From the NCBI GenBank assembly GCA_025738555.1, contig JAOVFP010000007.1, positions 2,852,001 through 2,916,000 on the forward strand: a stretch of 64,000 nucleotides of DNA, written 5' to 3'. Each line of letters starts with the position of its first letter. Position 1 is the first letter of the stretch. The stretch is from Cyathus striatus. Taxonomy: Eukaryota > Basidiomycota > Agaricomycetes > Agaricales > Nidulariaceae. The position numbers were made by a program, and so were the translations under genes. The notes under the pieces were generated by a model, which ran no database searches, was not told where the DNA came from, and worked only from the letters and a program-made list of their open reading frames with translations. Below, one piece after another: positions 1 through 11,370 of the stretch.

Positions 1-225
1 GTGACACTCAGTAAAAACGAAAAGTCATGCGCGACAACTCATACACATTCGTTGCACTGCTACCAATACTTCCCTGAGACCTGTGCTAGTTGTAAATTGG
101 CTATCATGGATACCCAGGATTTTGCACAGGCTCAAGTGGCCCTAAATGAGCAAACAATTGATAAGCCAATAATAAATAAGCCTACAGCAATAATATTCCG
201 GAGAAATCACAACTCTATACAACCC

Positions 226-306
226 TCTGTATATGTGTATATACTGTATATACCTACAATCACAAAATACACATATACATATACATATACAACTGTATAT
301 ATACAG
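226..306. repeat. TA/CATATA microsatellite
   Basis: An AT-rich simple repeat of TATATA, ACATATAC and GTATAT units. It lies in a 730-bp stretch in which I see no gene: the short open frames there lack splice-consistent partners and follow the repeat itself. Confidence 0.6.
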
Positions 307-730
307 TCCGTATACTATAGTGTTGGAGCCTTAGACATGCTTCTGTCATTACGATAGTGCTTTTCGTCATGTGTTCGGCATGTGTGGCAGGGTGTGTGAA
401 TTTCAAGCTTAGAGATAATTTTCGCTCATGTATAAAACATGCAAACATCATACATTCGGCATGTGGACTTTTAACTTTCAAATCTTAAATTAAAACGTTC
501 GGATGCATCTATGTTTTATTTTTACTTTTATTCAATGATAAGAACCTCTGGTGTTCGACACATTCTGAGAATAGACACTAAATTTGTCACTGGCCTTGCT
601 CAAATCCAACATTGTGAGATGACCTGTATAGTTTTTAATTGAGCACGTAGTATGACATAGACTCGATGGCACAGACTCGACCAACATGGTGCGTTCAATG
701 GAGCAAAAATTCGTGGTGAAGAGGGAAACT

Positions 731-1480
731 TGGGGTTGAGGGTTGCTACGCAAAGGAATGCGAGTCGCTGGCACGTCCGTCAAGTGTAATAGTTCTAAGG
801 TGATGAAATACAATAATCAGCGATGAATACAAAGGAAAACGGAAGAGAACGTCAAATTTGAAGTTCTGAGATGAAAATTGAGTGAATGAGGTTTCTTCAA
901 CGAGTTTGGATGAGTAGAGCGGTGCAGAACGTTGCATACAGAGGCAGATAACGATATAGAACGCTTAAGACAAAGGCTCGAGAGGGCGAACTTCACTGGA
1001 TTGCTCGAGACCAACACATACAGTTTAAGTAGTAAAAGTGAAATAAATATACCTATAAAGAGCGAAATGAGTGTAAGTAAGACCAAGAAAAGATAGTATT
1101 AGAATAATTGTTTCAAGGAGCCGAAACACGAGCTTTTTCAATAGAATGCAGAGAATAAATGAGGAGATAAGGAGAGGGAGAGGGTATGTTGAGATGTCGA
1201 TATAAGGATGATAAGATCTTGAAGTACCACTGTTGGGTGGTCACTCAGTTACTTGAATTGATGTTATAAACATTCCTGTGGTGATGTTGGTGTTGATTAA
1301 ATTGCTAGCGTTGTGGCGAAGGGAGTGGAGGCAGAGAGCGTCGGGGAGCGTGTTGAGGTGGCAGAGATGATAACTTGAACGTAGACGCGCTGTTTCAAGG
1401 AACAAGTCATGTGACTGTACGCGTTCGCAGAACTTGTCGAATCGTCCGTTCCATAGTGCAGGCAGAAAGCCTGCTCTACA
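731..1480 (-). mobile_element. Solo-LTR-like relic, TGTAGAGC family
   Basis: On the minus strand this copy begins at 1480 with TGTAGAGCAGG followed by the inverted partner GCCTGC. It has a TCACATGAC site about 80 bases in, and near 740-805 a conserved block beginning CACCTTAG and containing GACTCGCATT. The same layout recurs at 28088-29747 (minus) and twice in 31513-33992 (plus), where an interrupted host repeat fixes the ends as TG...CA. I infer a solo LTR. The end at 731 is approximate, and no protein-coding part remains. The flanking 1481-2042 shows nothing else I can support. Confidence 0.4.
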
Positions 1481-2042
1481 GTGGCACTTCATAATCTTAT
1501 AGTCATCTAATCAAAATATTGACCCTTGCACTTGTATCGTCACACATTTTGTACATTTCATCCCAAACAGCCTTGTAATTCGGCTCTTTAAATTTTGATT
1601 ATAACTATCTTCATTTACTATTTAAATTGGATATCTAGGCACCTTGCAGTACAATGATGTTTATACCTTCGTACTAATGTCTAAGTGTTCCGTACATATT
1701 CTCTTCCGTGTTATAACTTGCGCTGAAAGCTTTACTCATGCAAATTTCGCCTTAGCACATAATTGAAGTTCAACTACAGTAGTCTCAACCTTAACGCTGA
1801 ATGAACATGTCAGCGGCTCGCATTTAGCTGAATAAAACCCTTCAAATACAAATGTTTAGTGCCGAAATAAATTTTGAGAACAACATGGTAGTAGCAGCAT
1901 ATTACTGTAAACAGAAAGACTATAGACAATAACTTCTTAAAGCAATTCCCACTGGTGGAGCGAATTGGACTTGGACTTGGATAAATGAGAAAGTATAATT
2001 TCAGAGGACTAATAGAGATAGTGTATTGAAGCTCACAAGACG

Positions 2043-2516
2043 ATGGCGGAAACAAAATTAAAAGAAGTAAATACTTCATTGCCTCATGTTAGCCTCAAGG
2101 CTGAGGCGAACAAGACTAGACAATATGAATTAGTTGAGCGTGATAAGCGTATTTGTTTACTGTACAAACAAATACCTTCTCTTATGTATGTGGGTAAGCC
2201 GCTCTTACCCGATCCAAACTCGACCATCACTACCCCATTCTTCCTTGCACCCAAGTCGTTTCTGACTGTCCCGGATCTCTCATGCCCTCTCCCTCGGGCG
2301 TTCGCCTTACAAGGTTACACATCTGCGGCTGGTCCTTATTCAAGGGAGGCATTCATTGGTAGTGGAGTTCTGCTTCTCAATCAAGCGCAGGAAAGGGGAA
2401 TTCAAGTTGGGAGGACGAAACTATTTGTACGTGTCATTAATATTCATCTTATTTTACTCTGTCAAAGCCCTCAAAAGGAATTCCCAACATGCACTGCCAG
2501 CGCTTCAATCGATTGA
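2043..2516 (+). CDS. Unidentified open frame, 157 aa
   Basis: A continuous frame with no recognisable domain. The middle is rich in Pro, Ser and Leu (for example GKPLLPDPNSTITTPFFLAP), and the last 30 residues read like intron or non-coding sequence. No splice-consistent continuation was found on either side. It sits between an LTR relic and a gene-poor stretch, so it may be a fragment of a decayed gene or a chance frame. Confidence 0.2.
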   Translation: MAETKLKEVNTSLPHVSLKAEANKTRQYELVERDKRICLLYKQIPSLMYVGKPLLPDPNSTITTPFFLAPKSFLTVPDLSCPLPRAFALQGYTSAAGPYSREAFIGSGVLLLNQAQERGIQVGRTKLFVRVINIHLILLCQSPQKEFPTCTASASID

Positions 2517-2599
2517 GGCGCGCATACTGAAAATGTTCGAGGCACCTCGTAAACTCAACCGGATATATGGTTGGGTACTTGGTTGAAGCCCTTTCAGGT

Positions 2600-4856
2600 A
2601 AGTCTTCGCTTCAAGCATATGTAAAGTTTAGAGTTCTGATTGACTCACTTAGTTTTGTTTGCTAACGACTTCGACTTGGGGAGGCACGAATGCACCCGAA
2701 AGTATGTTCAACCTCTTTTTATTGATTCGTGTTTTCTTACTGATTGCCTAATATTGAGCGCACTAAAATCTGCGAGAACAGTGGGAAGGAGAAGACTTAG
2801 TAGATATAGTTAATGTATTGTATTTTTAAACTAGATGTCAACTAAATACAATACCATTATTGTACCATGTCCAATACCACTGTCCACAAGATGAGCTATG
2901 CATGCCTCTATGATAAGCTACACATGTCTACAAGATGATCTACAAGTGTCACCCACATGTTCTGCACATGTCCTATAAATGATTGGTGGTTATGGATTGC
3001 AGTATGAACAGAAGTCATTTACATGATTCCCAGCTGTTGCTCAGATACCTGATACATGACCGAAAAAAGTGCCTCCCGTCATGCAACAGGCATGCATGTC
3101 TGTCGCATGCCATAGAGATGATATTACATGATTTTTCGTATTTACTGAGCGTGACACGTGTAATGTGCTGTCACGTCTCGCCTACGCTACAACACACCCC
3201 GCTTACTGCTTTTCATATTACTCTCTGCTTTTTCTTTTCTTGTATTCTCTAGGCTCTCTGGCTGTGCATCCTCAAGGCATATCAAGATGACGTTCGGACT
3301 CACTGGGCATTATGTGCCCCTCGGACGGCTCAAGACGCTAGGGTTTAGGGTTTTACCCCAATCAAGACCCCTCTTTCATCTTCAACCTTCTCTTTTCACC
3401 CTCAAGACCGATGCTTCACATACCGATATGTGGTGAGCAGGTGTTTACCCTCATTGTGTAACTCATCGATTGGTGGAAGGAACAGGGAGCTGGGTCAAGT
3501 CTTGGGGATAATTATATTCCATTCGTATTTATTTCAATTTTACTCTCAATCATTCTTTTTTTTCTTTTTTTTCTTTCTTTATCCGTTATCATCACCCTCG
3601 ATTACTGTATGATACCTGTCTGGGTCTTTTTCTCTCCCTTCCACTTTCGATGTTCCGACTTTCGGTGTCTGACGACAGAGCACCCTGCCACCCTGCGGGG
3701 TATGCTTTGGGCCCTTGGCTTTCAGTGTAGAGACCGGTGGTCGGTGGACGATCTTCTGTGCTTTTCCACACCAGGTCCCTCTATGTCTGTCAAATATCTG
3801 TGCTATCTACGCACTTGCATGTTACTTGCTCCATCGGTGTCATGCTATCTTTTGGCTTTTGACGCCCGTCCTCTGTGGGTCGATTGGCTCTGCCATGCTG
3901 TGGACATTTGGAACTGCAGCTGCCTGTTGCTAGGCGCGCATTGGTGATATGAGTAATTGTTGGACTCTGAAGGAGTTGTGGCCTGTATATGTGTTGCTTG
4001 GAACTCGTACTGGTACTTCCTTTCGACCTTCTCCCCGCGCTCCTTTGTAGCATGGCGTAAGGTTGGGTCTACGCCCTCGAGGTGATGTGAGGCGTACTGT
4101 TTGTTTAGAGGTGGGTGCTTTGGATGTTGGGAAGTGAGGTGGGAAGTGGGAGCGTCGATTCGGTTCAGCTGGTGGATACGGCTGGATGGTTACACTCTGT
4201 GTCATCTGGGTGGGATTCAGGCTGGTTGGAGGATACGAAGCCAGGTCCCATTGGGGTTTTACTGGTTTTCGGCCCTCCTGCTCTCATTCAACCTTCGTGT
4301 GTCATGCATGCAGTTGGATGAGGTTGGGTTGGGGGGTATGCAGGGCTTTATACACTACCACTGGTTCCTGTTGGAGTCATACTGGGTTTCAACTGCTCAT
4401 CTGACCATGTGTTTCGCATTGACAACAAGTGCTCGAGCACTCGGGCACATTGTTCACTACCACACTCTTTCTCTGTACTAATGTCTATTCTAGGTATCAT
4501 TGTCTGCACCACCAGCCTTCTCTCCCTTGGCCTCTGCAAACTCAGACAATCAAAGGTCATTGCCAAAGTTCTAGGTGGCATCATCCTTGGTTAGTCACTT
4601 CCTTCCCCCTCTCCATGGCATCCATTAGGATCTTGTTTGCAAAGGGTTGGACAGGATGCACAATTTGGGGTACCATTCTCATTGAATATTATTATTTACC
4701 CTGTATCTATTAAAATTACTTAATATATTTATTTATTTATTTATATAACTGAAGGAGTGATGCTATTGGCTGAGGTATTAGAATCCCAAGGAAATCCTAC
4801 AGGACCTGCTGTAATCCTGGATATTCTAAAGCTTCCATAGCATACTGCCAAGCCTC
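2600..4856. other. Gene-poor stretch
   Basis: No convincing gene. It contains a run of short ACATGTC/ACAAGATGA repeats (2870-2980), an oligo-T/CT tract (3555-3590) and several overlapping short open frames between 3600 and 4600 on both strands that do not form a spliced model. The TTTATTTATTTATT tract at 4730-4745 and the CATAGCATACTG phrase at 4840 continue on the far side of the hAT insertion, so this is the transposon's old target. Confidence 0.5.
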
Positions 4857-4864
4857 CACAGTGT
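4857..4864 (+). repeat. hAT target-site duplication, left
   Basis: CACAGTGT lies directly before the left terminus of the hAT element and is repeated perfectly at 9460-9467. Eight bases is the standard hAT duplication length. Confidence 0.9.
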
Positions 4865-7800
4865 TAGTGGTGTCCGTGTTCAGTTGTGAACCACAGTTCG
4901 AACGCGAACCTATATAGAACCGGACCTACGTTCAGTTCTAAGTTCAGTGATGTGCAGTGGACCGAACCCCATGTTCGGTTCTTGGTTCTTCACATTGCTG
5001 TTTTCACCGAACCTGTTCGAACCTATGAGATTGTTGTAGAGAAAATTCGAAGTTGGCAGTAACATAATGCAAAAGTAGTACCTTCAGCATGTGCAGTAGA
5101 CATTGATTACAATGGCACTGCCACAGTATTAGTCAGTGATGTGATCAACACAGTTGAAGGCTTGATCAATAGATTATAGAGCTCCCGGTAGTGCTTCAAC
5201 TTTGAATTCATTTCTCGCCATAGCTCTTGTGCAAATGTGTTTAGGTAATTCCAAAGCACTTGTGATATCAATCCTCACATCTTTCTTTTCTCTCAAGGCT
5301 CTGGCTGACTGTCTGACTATGATAAAACTTGGTTACTTTGAAGCCTCTGCTTTAATAATGAAGGCTCAGGACTTAGAGATAATGGAATGACAGAACAATG
5401 AAGTTTTATAGGACAATGTAGCACTTGGGAGCAAAGGAACAACAGAATGTTGGAACAAGAGTCAATGGCATGCAGTGGAATAGGTGTCTTGGAGTCCGGA
5501 CTGTGCGATGGCCTCGGTTGTATACTCATGAAGCTAAGTAATGCTGCTCAATTTTATTATGGCTTTAAGTTGAACTCACTGACTCATGCTAGCGAAATTC
5601 TTGTATAAATATGCACCACCTGCAGCATGTGTGGAACTTCGACCCAAGTCACACATACTCACTTCAAAACTTATATCTATATCACGCTCAACTTCACTAT
5701 GTCCCATTCAGCTTCCAACACTGATGCTGGATGTGCCCAACACGTCGATGGCACTTTGAAGGATGCTTCTGACATTGTCTGGTACAATGACAGGGACGAT
5801 GAGAATCCTCTTGCTTCTGTTGCAGGTGAGTCTTTTATTTTTATCTAAATCATGATTCATTTGCTGATTATTAATTCGAATCAATCAGTTCCTGAACCTT
5901 TACCTTCTAAGGAGAAAGGTAAAGGTCCAATTCGTCAGTCGACACACACTGTCAAGCCAACCGAGCGCGGTGCAGCAGCCACTCTTGAGAAGCAGCAAAA
6001 GAGTGGATCTGCAGCTGGCTCATCTGGTACAGTAGCATCTGGTTCAAAGAAGAAGAAGCATAATGTGTCAGGAAGTCCACCGAAGAGCCCTCCAAAGTCT
6101 TCTTATCACTCTAAGAAGTCTTCCATCGTCCAATCTGACTCTGAGGAGAAGACGGAATCTGATGTCGACATTGCTGACACTCAGGTAGCAACTGAGTTTA
6201 CCTATGCTAAAATGAAAGAAATGTCAATCGCAGATAGTCAGGTATGTCTTCATCTATTCATTCTACTTATTTCTATTCTAACTTATTGCTTAGAAGTCGC
6301 CACATCATTCTAAAGATGAAATGACTGCAGATGTCCACACAATTTTCATTCGTGATGACACATACAAAAATCCTTCCACCAGTCAGGTACAAAAGGGACA
6401 TCGATGCAAACTATGTTTGTAAGTGCAATAGTTTTTATCCCCTTCGACTTCGACACTTACTCGTTTGACCTTCTGCAGTAAAAATAACTCCAAAACTGCC
6501 TTTTTTACTGGAGGGATTTACACTCTTCATACACATATTGCAAGGTAGGTATATTATTTACTGACTCATACTCTGTCTAACTTTAAATTAATAGGTGACA
6601 CTCCAAAGAGTATATAGACTTATGCGAGAAGTTGGGAATTTCACCTCACCCTCATGCAATGCCGAAGAATTTGTCTGAGGGATCTGTAGGGTAAGTGATA
6701 GTGATGCTATTAGTGTTAATAATATATTTATATAATGTTTATAGGTTATTACAGGGTAACTTAGACATGTCAATTGTGTGTGAGCCTAAGCCACCCACCT
6801 TTAGCACTGGTGGACTGTTGGATCACATTGTTGAATTGATTGTGTGCGAGGATGAGGTAAATTAAATGCCTATTCATGTTATATATTATATTTATGTGCG
6901 TTTTAGGCCTTTCGTCTCGTTGATAGGGCGAGTTTTCGATGCTTGATTAAATACTGTCGCCCATCTATCATGGAAAGGGACATTCCACATTGAAATTCAC
7001 TTCAGAACAATATTCTTCAATGAGCTAAGGTAGCTCAGGATAAAATTAGGGCTCTTTTCAAGACTGTGAATAGCAAGTTCTCATTCACTTTTGATATGTG
7101 GACATCTAAGGTGGGGGATCCCTATATATCCATTACTGTTCATTACATATTCTCTCCACCTGAGCAACCCAATGTGTGGAAGTTAAAAAATGAACAGCTG
7201 ATATTTGAGTGAGTTAATGGGTGCCACACTGGAGTTAATACAGCAGATATCCTTAAGAAAGCAATGGATCAATATGATCTTCATGGGAAGGTAAGCCACT
7301 TATACATATCTTTTAATTTAAAGCCTTACTAATATGACATGATGAGATTGGTTGGTTTACTAGTGACGGTGCACAAGTGAATAGAACGACACTTCATGAA
7401 TTTGAGAAGAGGCTTACTGTCGATGATATTGGGTGGACTGCAGTTGAACACGATATAATGTAAGTACACAGTACTAGAAGTGATTTTCATTACTGAATTG
7501 TGTTCAGGTGCATGGAGCACGCACTTCACCTTGCTGCTAAACACTTTGTATTGTCATTAGATAAGAGTCTGCCAGATATTGAAGGGGACAGTAGTGACGA
7601 TGTGTTTACATTCACCCCCAGCGATGCTCTTGGAAAGGCCCTTGCTCTGGTAAAGCAGGTATGTTGATTCAATGCTACTGTCATAATTCGAGATTCTGTT
7701 TCTAAGATATATATATAGATAAGGATGTCACCACAGGCTCGCACATTCTTCAGGTCGACATGCATGCAAGTGAACATTAATCCTTTAGAACTACTACTAT

Positions 7801-9459
7801 GGATTCGCACTCAATGGGGTTCACTTCATCAATTTCTGAAACAGTTGATCCTTCTGAGGCCGGTATGTCTACTGTTGATTTTGAATTGAATAAATACTTA
7901 TTGTATGACAGGCAGTTGATCAATTCATTCTGCTTGCAGATGCAAGTCCTTTAGTTCCAAATCTCCCTGGTGATCATTCATATTCTGATTATAGACTCTC
8001 TAGGAAGGACTGGGAACATCTTGAAATTATAATAGAGGTACTATATGTAAGCACAATTTAACACTACCCTCAACGTCATTGGGCTCCATTTAATTTTATT
8101 ATTTTAGGAGCTATCTGAAGCACAGCAGACTTTCTCCACAGAGATGTCACCAAGTGTATGGCGTGCTGTGCCCAGTCTAGAATGTCTTATTAAGACATGG
8201 GAATCAATGATCCTGGAGCCAAAGTTCTATGAAGTTAAAGACGCAATGAAAAAAGGTATTACCAATATGCAAAAGTGGTACCACTGTGTTGAAGACACTT
8301 CTTCTGCATATTTCATCTGTCTCAGTAGGTTCATTGAATCATTATTTTATCAAGTGGGTTATATGCTAACATTTTTTCTATCAGCTCTTGATCCTAACGT
8401 GAAACATTATTACTGTAAGGGACACTGGGAGCCTCGACAGTTTCAGGAAGGAATGAAGTGTCTAGAAAGAGTGGTGGGTTATATTTATATCTTCTTACTT
8501 GCACTGTCGCACAGTTGATTGATTATACCATTAGTTTGATGAATATTACATTCCTCCTGAACACAACACTTCATCCATACATCCAGAAGAAGGTATGCAC
8601 GTCGTTTATGTTGGTATCCTCATAGACTTACAATTATCTTTAAGATTCAACCCAGAACAGCTCAAGTTCACATAGGTACGGCGGATCATACCTATTTTAA
8701 GCCATACAGTCCTTTCAGAGAATGGAAAGGGCCTCATCTAGTCCTCGTGACGAGCTGAAACAATATCTTGAAAGTGGAGTAGAGAAGATAGGAGATGTTG
8801 TTGGTTGGTGGGGGGTAAGTCATTCTTTTTTTCGATGCTTAATTCACTATTTTACAAGTTGGATATTTCCAGAACCAGAGTGATACAAAGTACCCTACAC
8901 TCAAACGGATGGCTCGAGACTATCTTGCTATTCAAGGGTCTGCAACTCCATCCAAGAGAGCCTTTAGCAGTGGGGGAATTACCAATGCAGCTCGCCGTAG
9001 CCGCCTTACAACTGAGATATTTAGTGCGCTTCAGCTCCTCAAGAGTGCCTATCGTAATGAGCATATCTCAGCTGCACAGCAATCTAAGGAACATCTTGAT
9101 GCTCTTATTGCTGAGCTTAATGCTGTAGACCCCGATGATCCTGATGATTCTGCAATGTAGTTACATTACTTCAGTAGCCCTTTTGTAGTTGTTACATTAT
9201 GAGTTATATAAGTATTGCTACATTGATCATCAGCTAATTTCTGCTATCTACATTACAGATATATAAGAAAAATTAACAAACATATTTACGGTTCAGTTTG
9301 GTGTTTGAACTTGTCTCAAACCTGAACTGGACCTCACTGAACCTGAACCTCAAGTCCAGTTCGAGGTTCAGCAAAATGCCTGAACCAGACCTGAGGTTAG
9401 GTTTGGGGTTCAGAGAAATGTGCCTCTGAACCGGACGGAACCGGACCATGACACCACTA
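4865..9459 (+). mobile_element. hAT-superfamily DNA transposon, full length
   Basis: The 4.6-kb element starts TAGTGGTGTCCG and ends with the inverse GACACCACTA, giving 10-bp perfect terminal inverted repeats. It is flanked by the 8-bp duplication CACAGTGT. Both subterminal regions (4875-5035 and 9285-9450) are packed with GGTTC/GAACC words in both orientations, the usual arrangement of hAT transposase-binding repeats. One transposase gene fills the middle on the plus strand. The ends and duplication look nearly fresh, but the gene carries several nonsense codons, so this copy is probably immobile unless supplied with transposase from elsewhere. Confidence 0.93.
5699..9160 (+). pseudogene. 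hAT transposase, inactivated
   Basis: A many-exon transposase relic. Exon 1 runs 5699-5825, exon 2 starts about 5889 and encodes a Lys/Ser-rich linker, and a BED-type zinc finger follows around 6400-6560 (CKLC, then HTHIA). The catalytic core spans about 7085-8330: FDMWTSKVGDPYISITVHYI, then a DGAQVN segment, then PLELLLWIRTQWGSLHQFL. The C-terminal hAT dimerisation domain lies at 8870-9060 (YPTLKRMARDYLAIQGSATP, then SKRAFSSGG), and the stop is at 9158-9160. At least four in-frame TGA codons occur where Arg is expected, for example just before HSKEYIDLC, in RDIPH-TGA, before AKVAQDK and after LIFE. All fit CGA to TGA changes. The gene order is otherwise complete, so decay was by point mutation and not by deletion. 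Confidence 0.88.
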
Positions 9460-9467
9460 CACAGTGT
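9460..9467 (+). repeat. hAT target-site duplication, right
   Basis: The perfect second copy of CACAGTGT. The sequence that follows (TGTATAGCACTCCATAGCATG, and on to 9620) contains many GTAGCAC/GTGCTA words that match the flank at 4835-4856, so the element landed inside an older low-complexity repeat. Confidence 0.9.
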
Positions 9468-9700
9468 TGTATAGCACTCCATAGCATGCTACCATGTCTC
9501 TGTAGTGCTTGATAGCATGTAGTGATAACTCTGTAGTACTACATAAATGAACACCTTTGTTATGGTGCTATAGCATTATACAATGCTCTGTAGCACTACT
9601 GTAGCACTGTATAGTATAATCAGTACTTGCTGATGTGGGATACCCGGTCCCCTACGCTAGTCATGCATATGTCATGTGACGGAAGCGTGAGATCGGCAAT

Positions 9701-9793
9701 ATGGCTTCTGGACTTATCTTCGGGGCCCGGTCCAACTTCTTCCGTTCCCTCCATCATCGATCACTAAGTACTGTATCCTTTCGTAACGCGTAA
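9701..9793 (+). other. Short open frame resembling a mitochondrial presequence
   Basis: A 30-codon frame beginning MASGLIFGARSNFFRSLHHR. It is rich in Arg, Ser and aromatic residues without acidic ones, like a mitochondrial targeting peptide. I could not find a splice-consistent continuation downstream, and the opposite strand has its own better-supported coding tail just beyond. It may be the first exon of an unresolved gene or a chance frame. Confidence 0.15.
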
Positions 9794-9824
9794 CCGTATA
9801 CCTAACCACTGGCAAAATGTCCCC

Positions 9825-10305
9825 TCAAAAAAAGGACGATAAGTACATAGAAGTAACGCCTCGTATGCACAAGACCTTGACCTGCTGACTTGAGGAGTAT
9901 CATGAATCCTCGTCTTTCGAAATATCCGAACTTCTGACTTACTTGTACGTTTTCATCAATCCAGCGTGGTTTTGATACTAACTCAATTTCACGTACAACC
10001 CAATGGACCACTGTTACTTGACCTTTCTCTCTCGGAATCTATCATGCAGGACTCGATCTCGCCATATAATCAACATAATCGTACCAACCTTTGAGAAGGA
10101 AGATTTTTCGATTCGGTTCCATATTGAATAGCTTTACGATCGGTATACCCCGTGGTCCTTGTGATCCATCGGTATTCATGCACTCAAATTGCTGTGTACC
10201 CTTGGTATGCTTGTGCTGGTGGAGTAATGGTTTGATTGAAATTGGCGCATTATTCTCGATGTCTGGTTCATCGTTTGGTTCAAGCGGGGTGAATTCAGGG
10301 AAGGA
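9825..10305 (-). CDS. 3' part of an unidentified minus-strand gene
   Basis: Three segments join in phase on the minus strand: an open segment 10305-10089, exon 10010-9943 and exon 9881-9825 ending in TGA. They are separated by GT-AG introns of 78 and 61 bp (donors GTTGGT and GTAAGT). The joined product is about 113 residues and includes LEPNDEPDIENNAPISIKP, MNTDGSQGPRGIPIVKLF and VVHWVVREIELVSKPRWID. I do not recognise the family. The 5' part is unresolved because a stop lies at 10306-10308. A possible upstream exon starting MIEDLQTKYIRND (about 10410-10330) does not join in phase. It could be a real short gene with a mis-seen intron, or a decayed one. Confidence 0.35.
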
Positions 10306-10309
10306 TCAA

Positions 10310-11370
10310 GAAATTGTTAGTACGTTTCTTTCAAATTTACGAGCTCTTCGTCGTAGGTTTTCAAGGTGTCATTACGTATATACTTTGTTTGCAGGTCTTC
10401 TATCATCTTAAAGGTTCTCACATTCCCTCAAGAGATTCACCATCCCTCGGATAACACGTCCAGCCCTCCAACCCTCCACGACGACCCCTATATCGATTCT
10501 ATATGCCATATACGTACCCCGTACTGAAAGGAACCCTCATTTTTCGATTGATGAGAACGTTCGTCTGATAGCTAAAATGTCTGCCACCTATATATTGGTC
10601 TGAAGCTTTGCATGTTTTAGTATTCCTCGAGAGTCAATAGCTTCCATCCGAGGTACGTGACTCATCGGCTTCTCATTTCCTCACGTCAGCTAAGAATAAT
10701 TTAGATGTCTCTCCCTCGCGTTGCCGCTAAGTGCAACGTTTCGCATGATAACGGAACGGAAGTTCCTGCTGATAACTTGTCTGCAGCCTCGCAGGTTCTG
10801 GTAGTATTCAATGGCCTCCATCCGAGGCATGTGACTCGTCGGATCGTCATGTCAGCGCGTCAACTTGTATTGCAGGCTATTGTGTGCGAAACGGAATCGC
10901 TTGTGGCTTCAATTTGACTTCAACGGTGGCATATTCATTGACATACAAGATCGCTGCTCGCTCATGATTCTGACCAAGGTTGTCCCTAACGTTACAATAG
11001 CTGGTGTTTCTACGCTTCAATAGTTAGCTTATGACCATACTGTAACTCTCCGCGTTCAAAAGTTCAGCGCGCCTTAGCCCATTTCACCACCTCGTCGGAT
11101 TCATAGGACCGAGGTTTTAATTTAGACATAACACGCCGATGCCGACCCCGAGTTACGGCACGTCGAACTTTCCCAGTCCCTTCATCGGACTTCTCAGAAT
11201 CAAAGCAGGGTCGGCCGATGAATTGGATCAAAACGAGTCAGAGCACGAAGAGGCACTTCATTTCAAGGGTAGCATCTCGTCTTGAACCACCATCTCATTG
11301 TCTGTTTTCCCCTCTCAATACTCCTGGCTTATGTCCAGGTTGTCTTTCCTTCCTTACACCCTCTCAAAAG
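10310..11370. other. Intergenic, promoter side of ILV2, with a small duplication
   Basis: No gene I can support. A phrase around CTTCCATCCGAGG with GTGACTC and TCGG is present twice (10639-10670 and 10814-10845), a tandem duplication with about 180-bp spacing. The last 100 bases before ILV2 are pyrimidine-rich (TGTCTTTCCTTCCTTACACC), as is common just upstream of highly expressed fungal genes. Confidence 0.4.

Noticed and set aside
3336..3356. Telomere-like CTAGGGTTTAGGG at an interior position
   Set aside because: Only two partial units, and fungal telomeres of this group use TTAGGG; chance or a trivial relic.
3555..3590. T-rich tract as a terminator or origin
   Set aside because: A simple pyrimidine tract without an adjacent gene end or other support.
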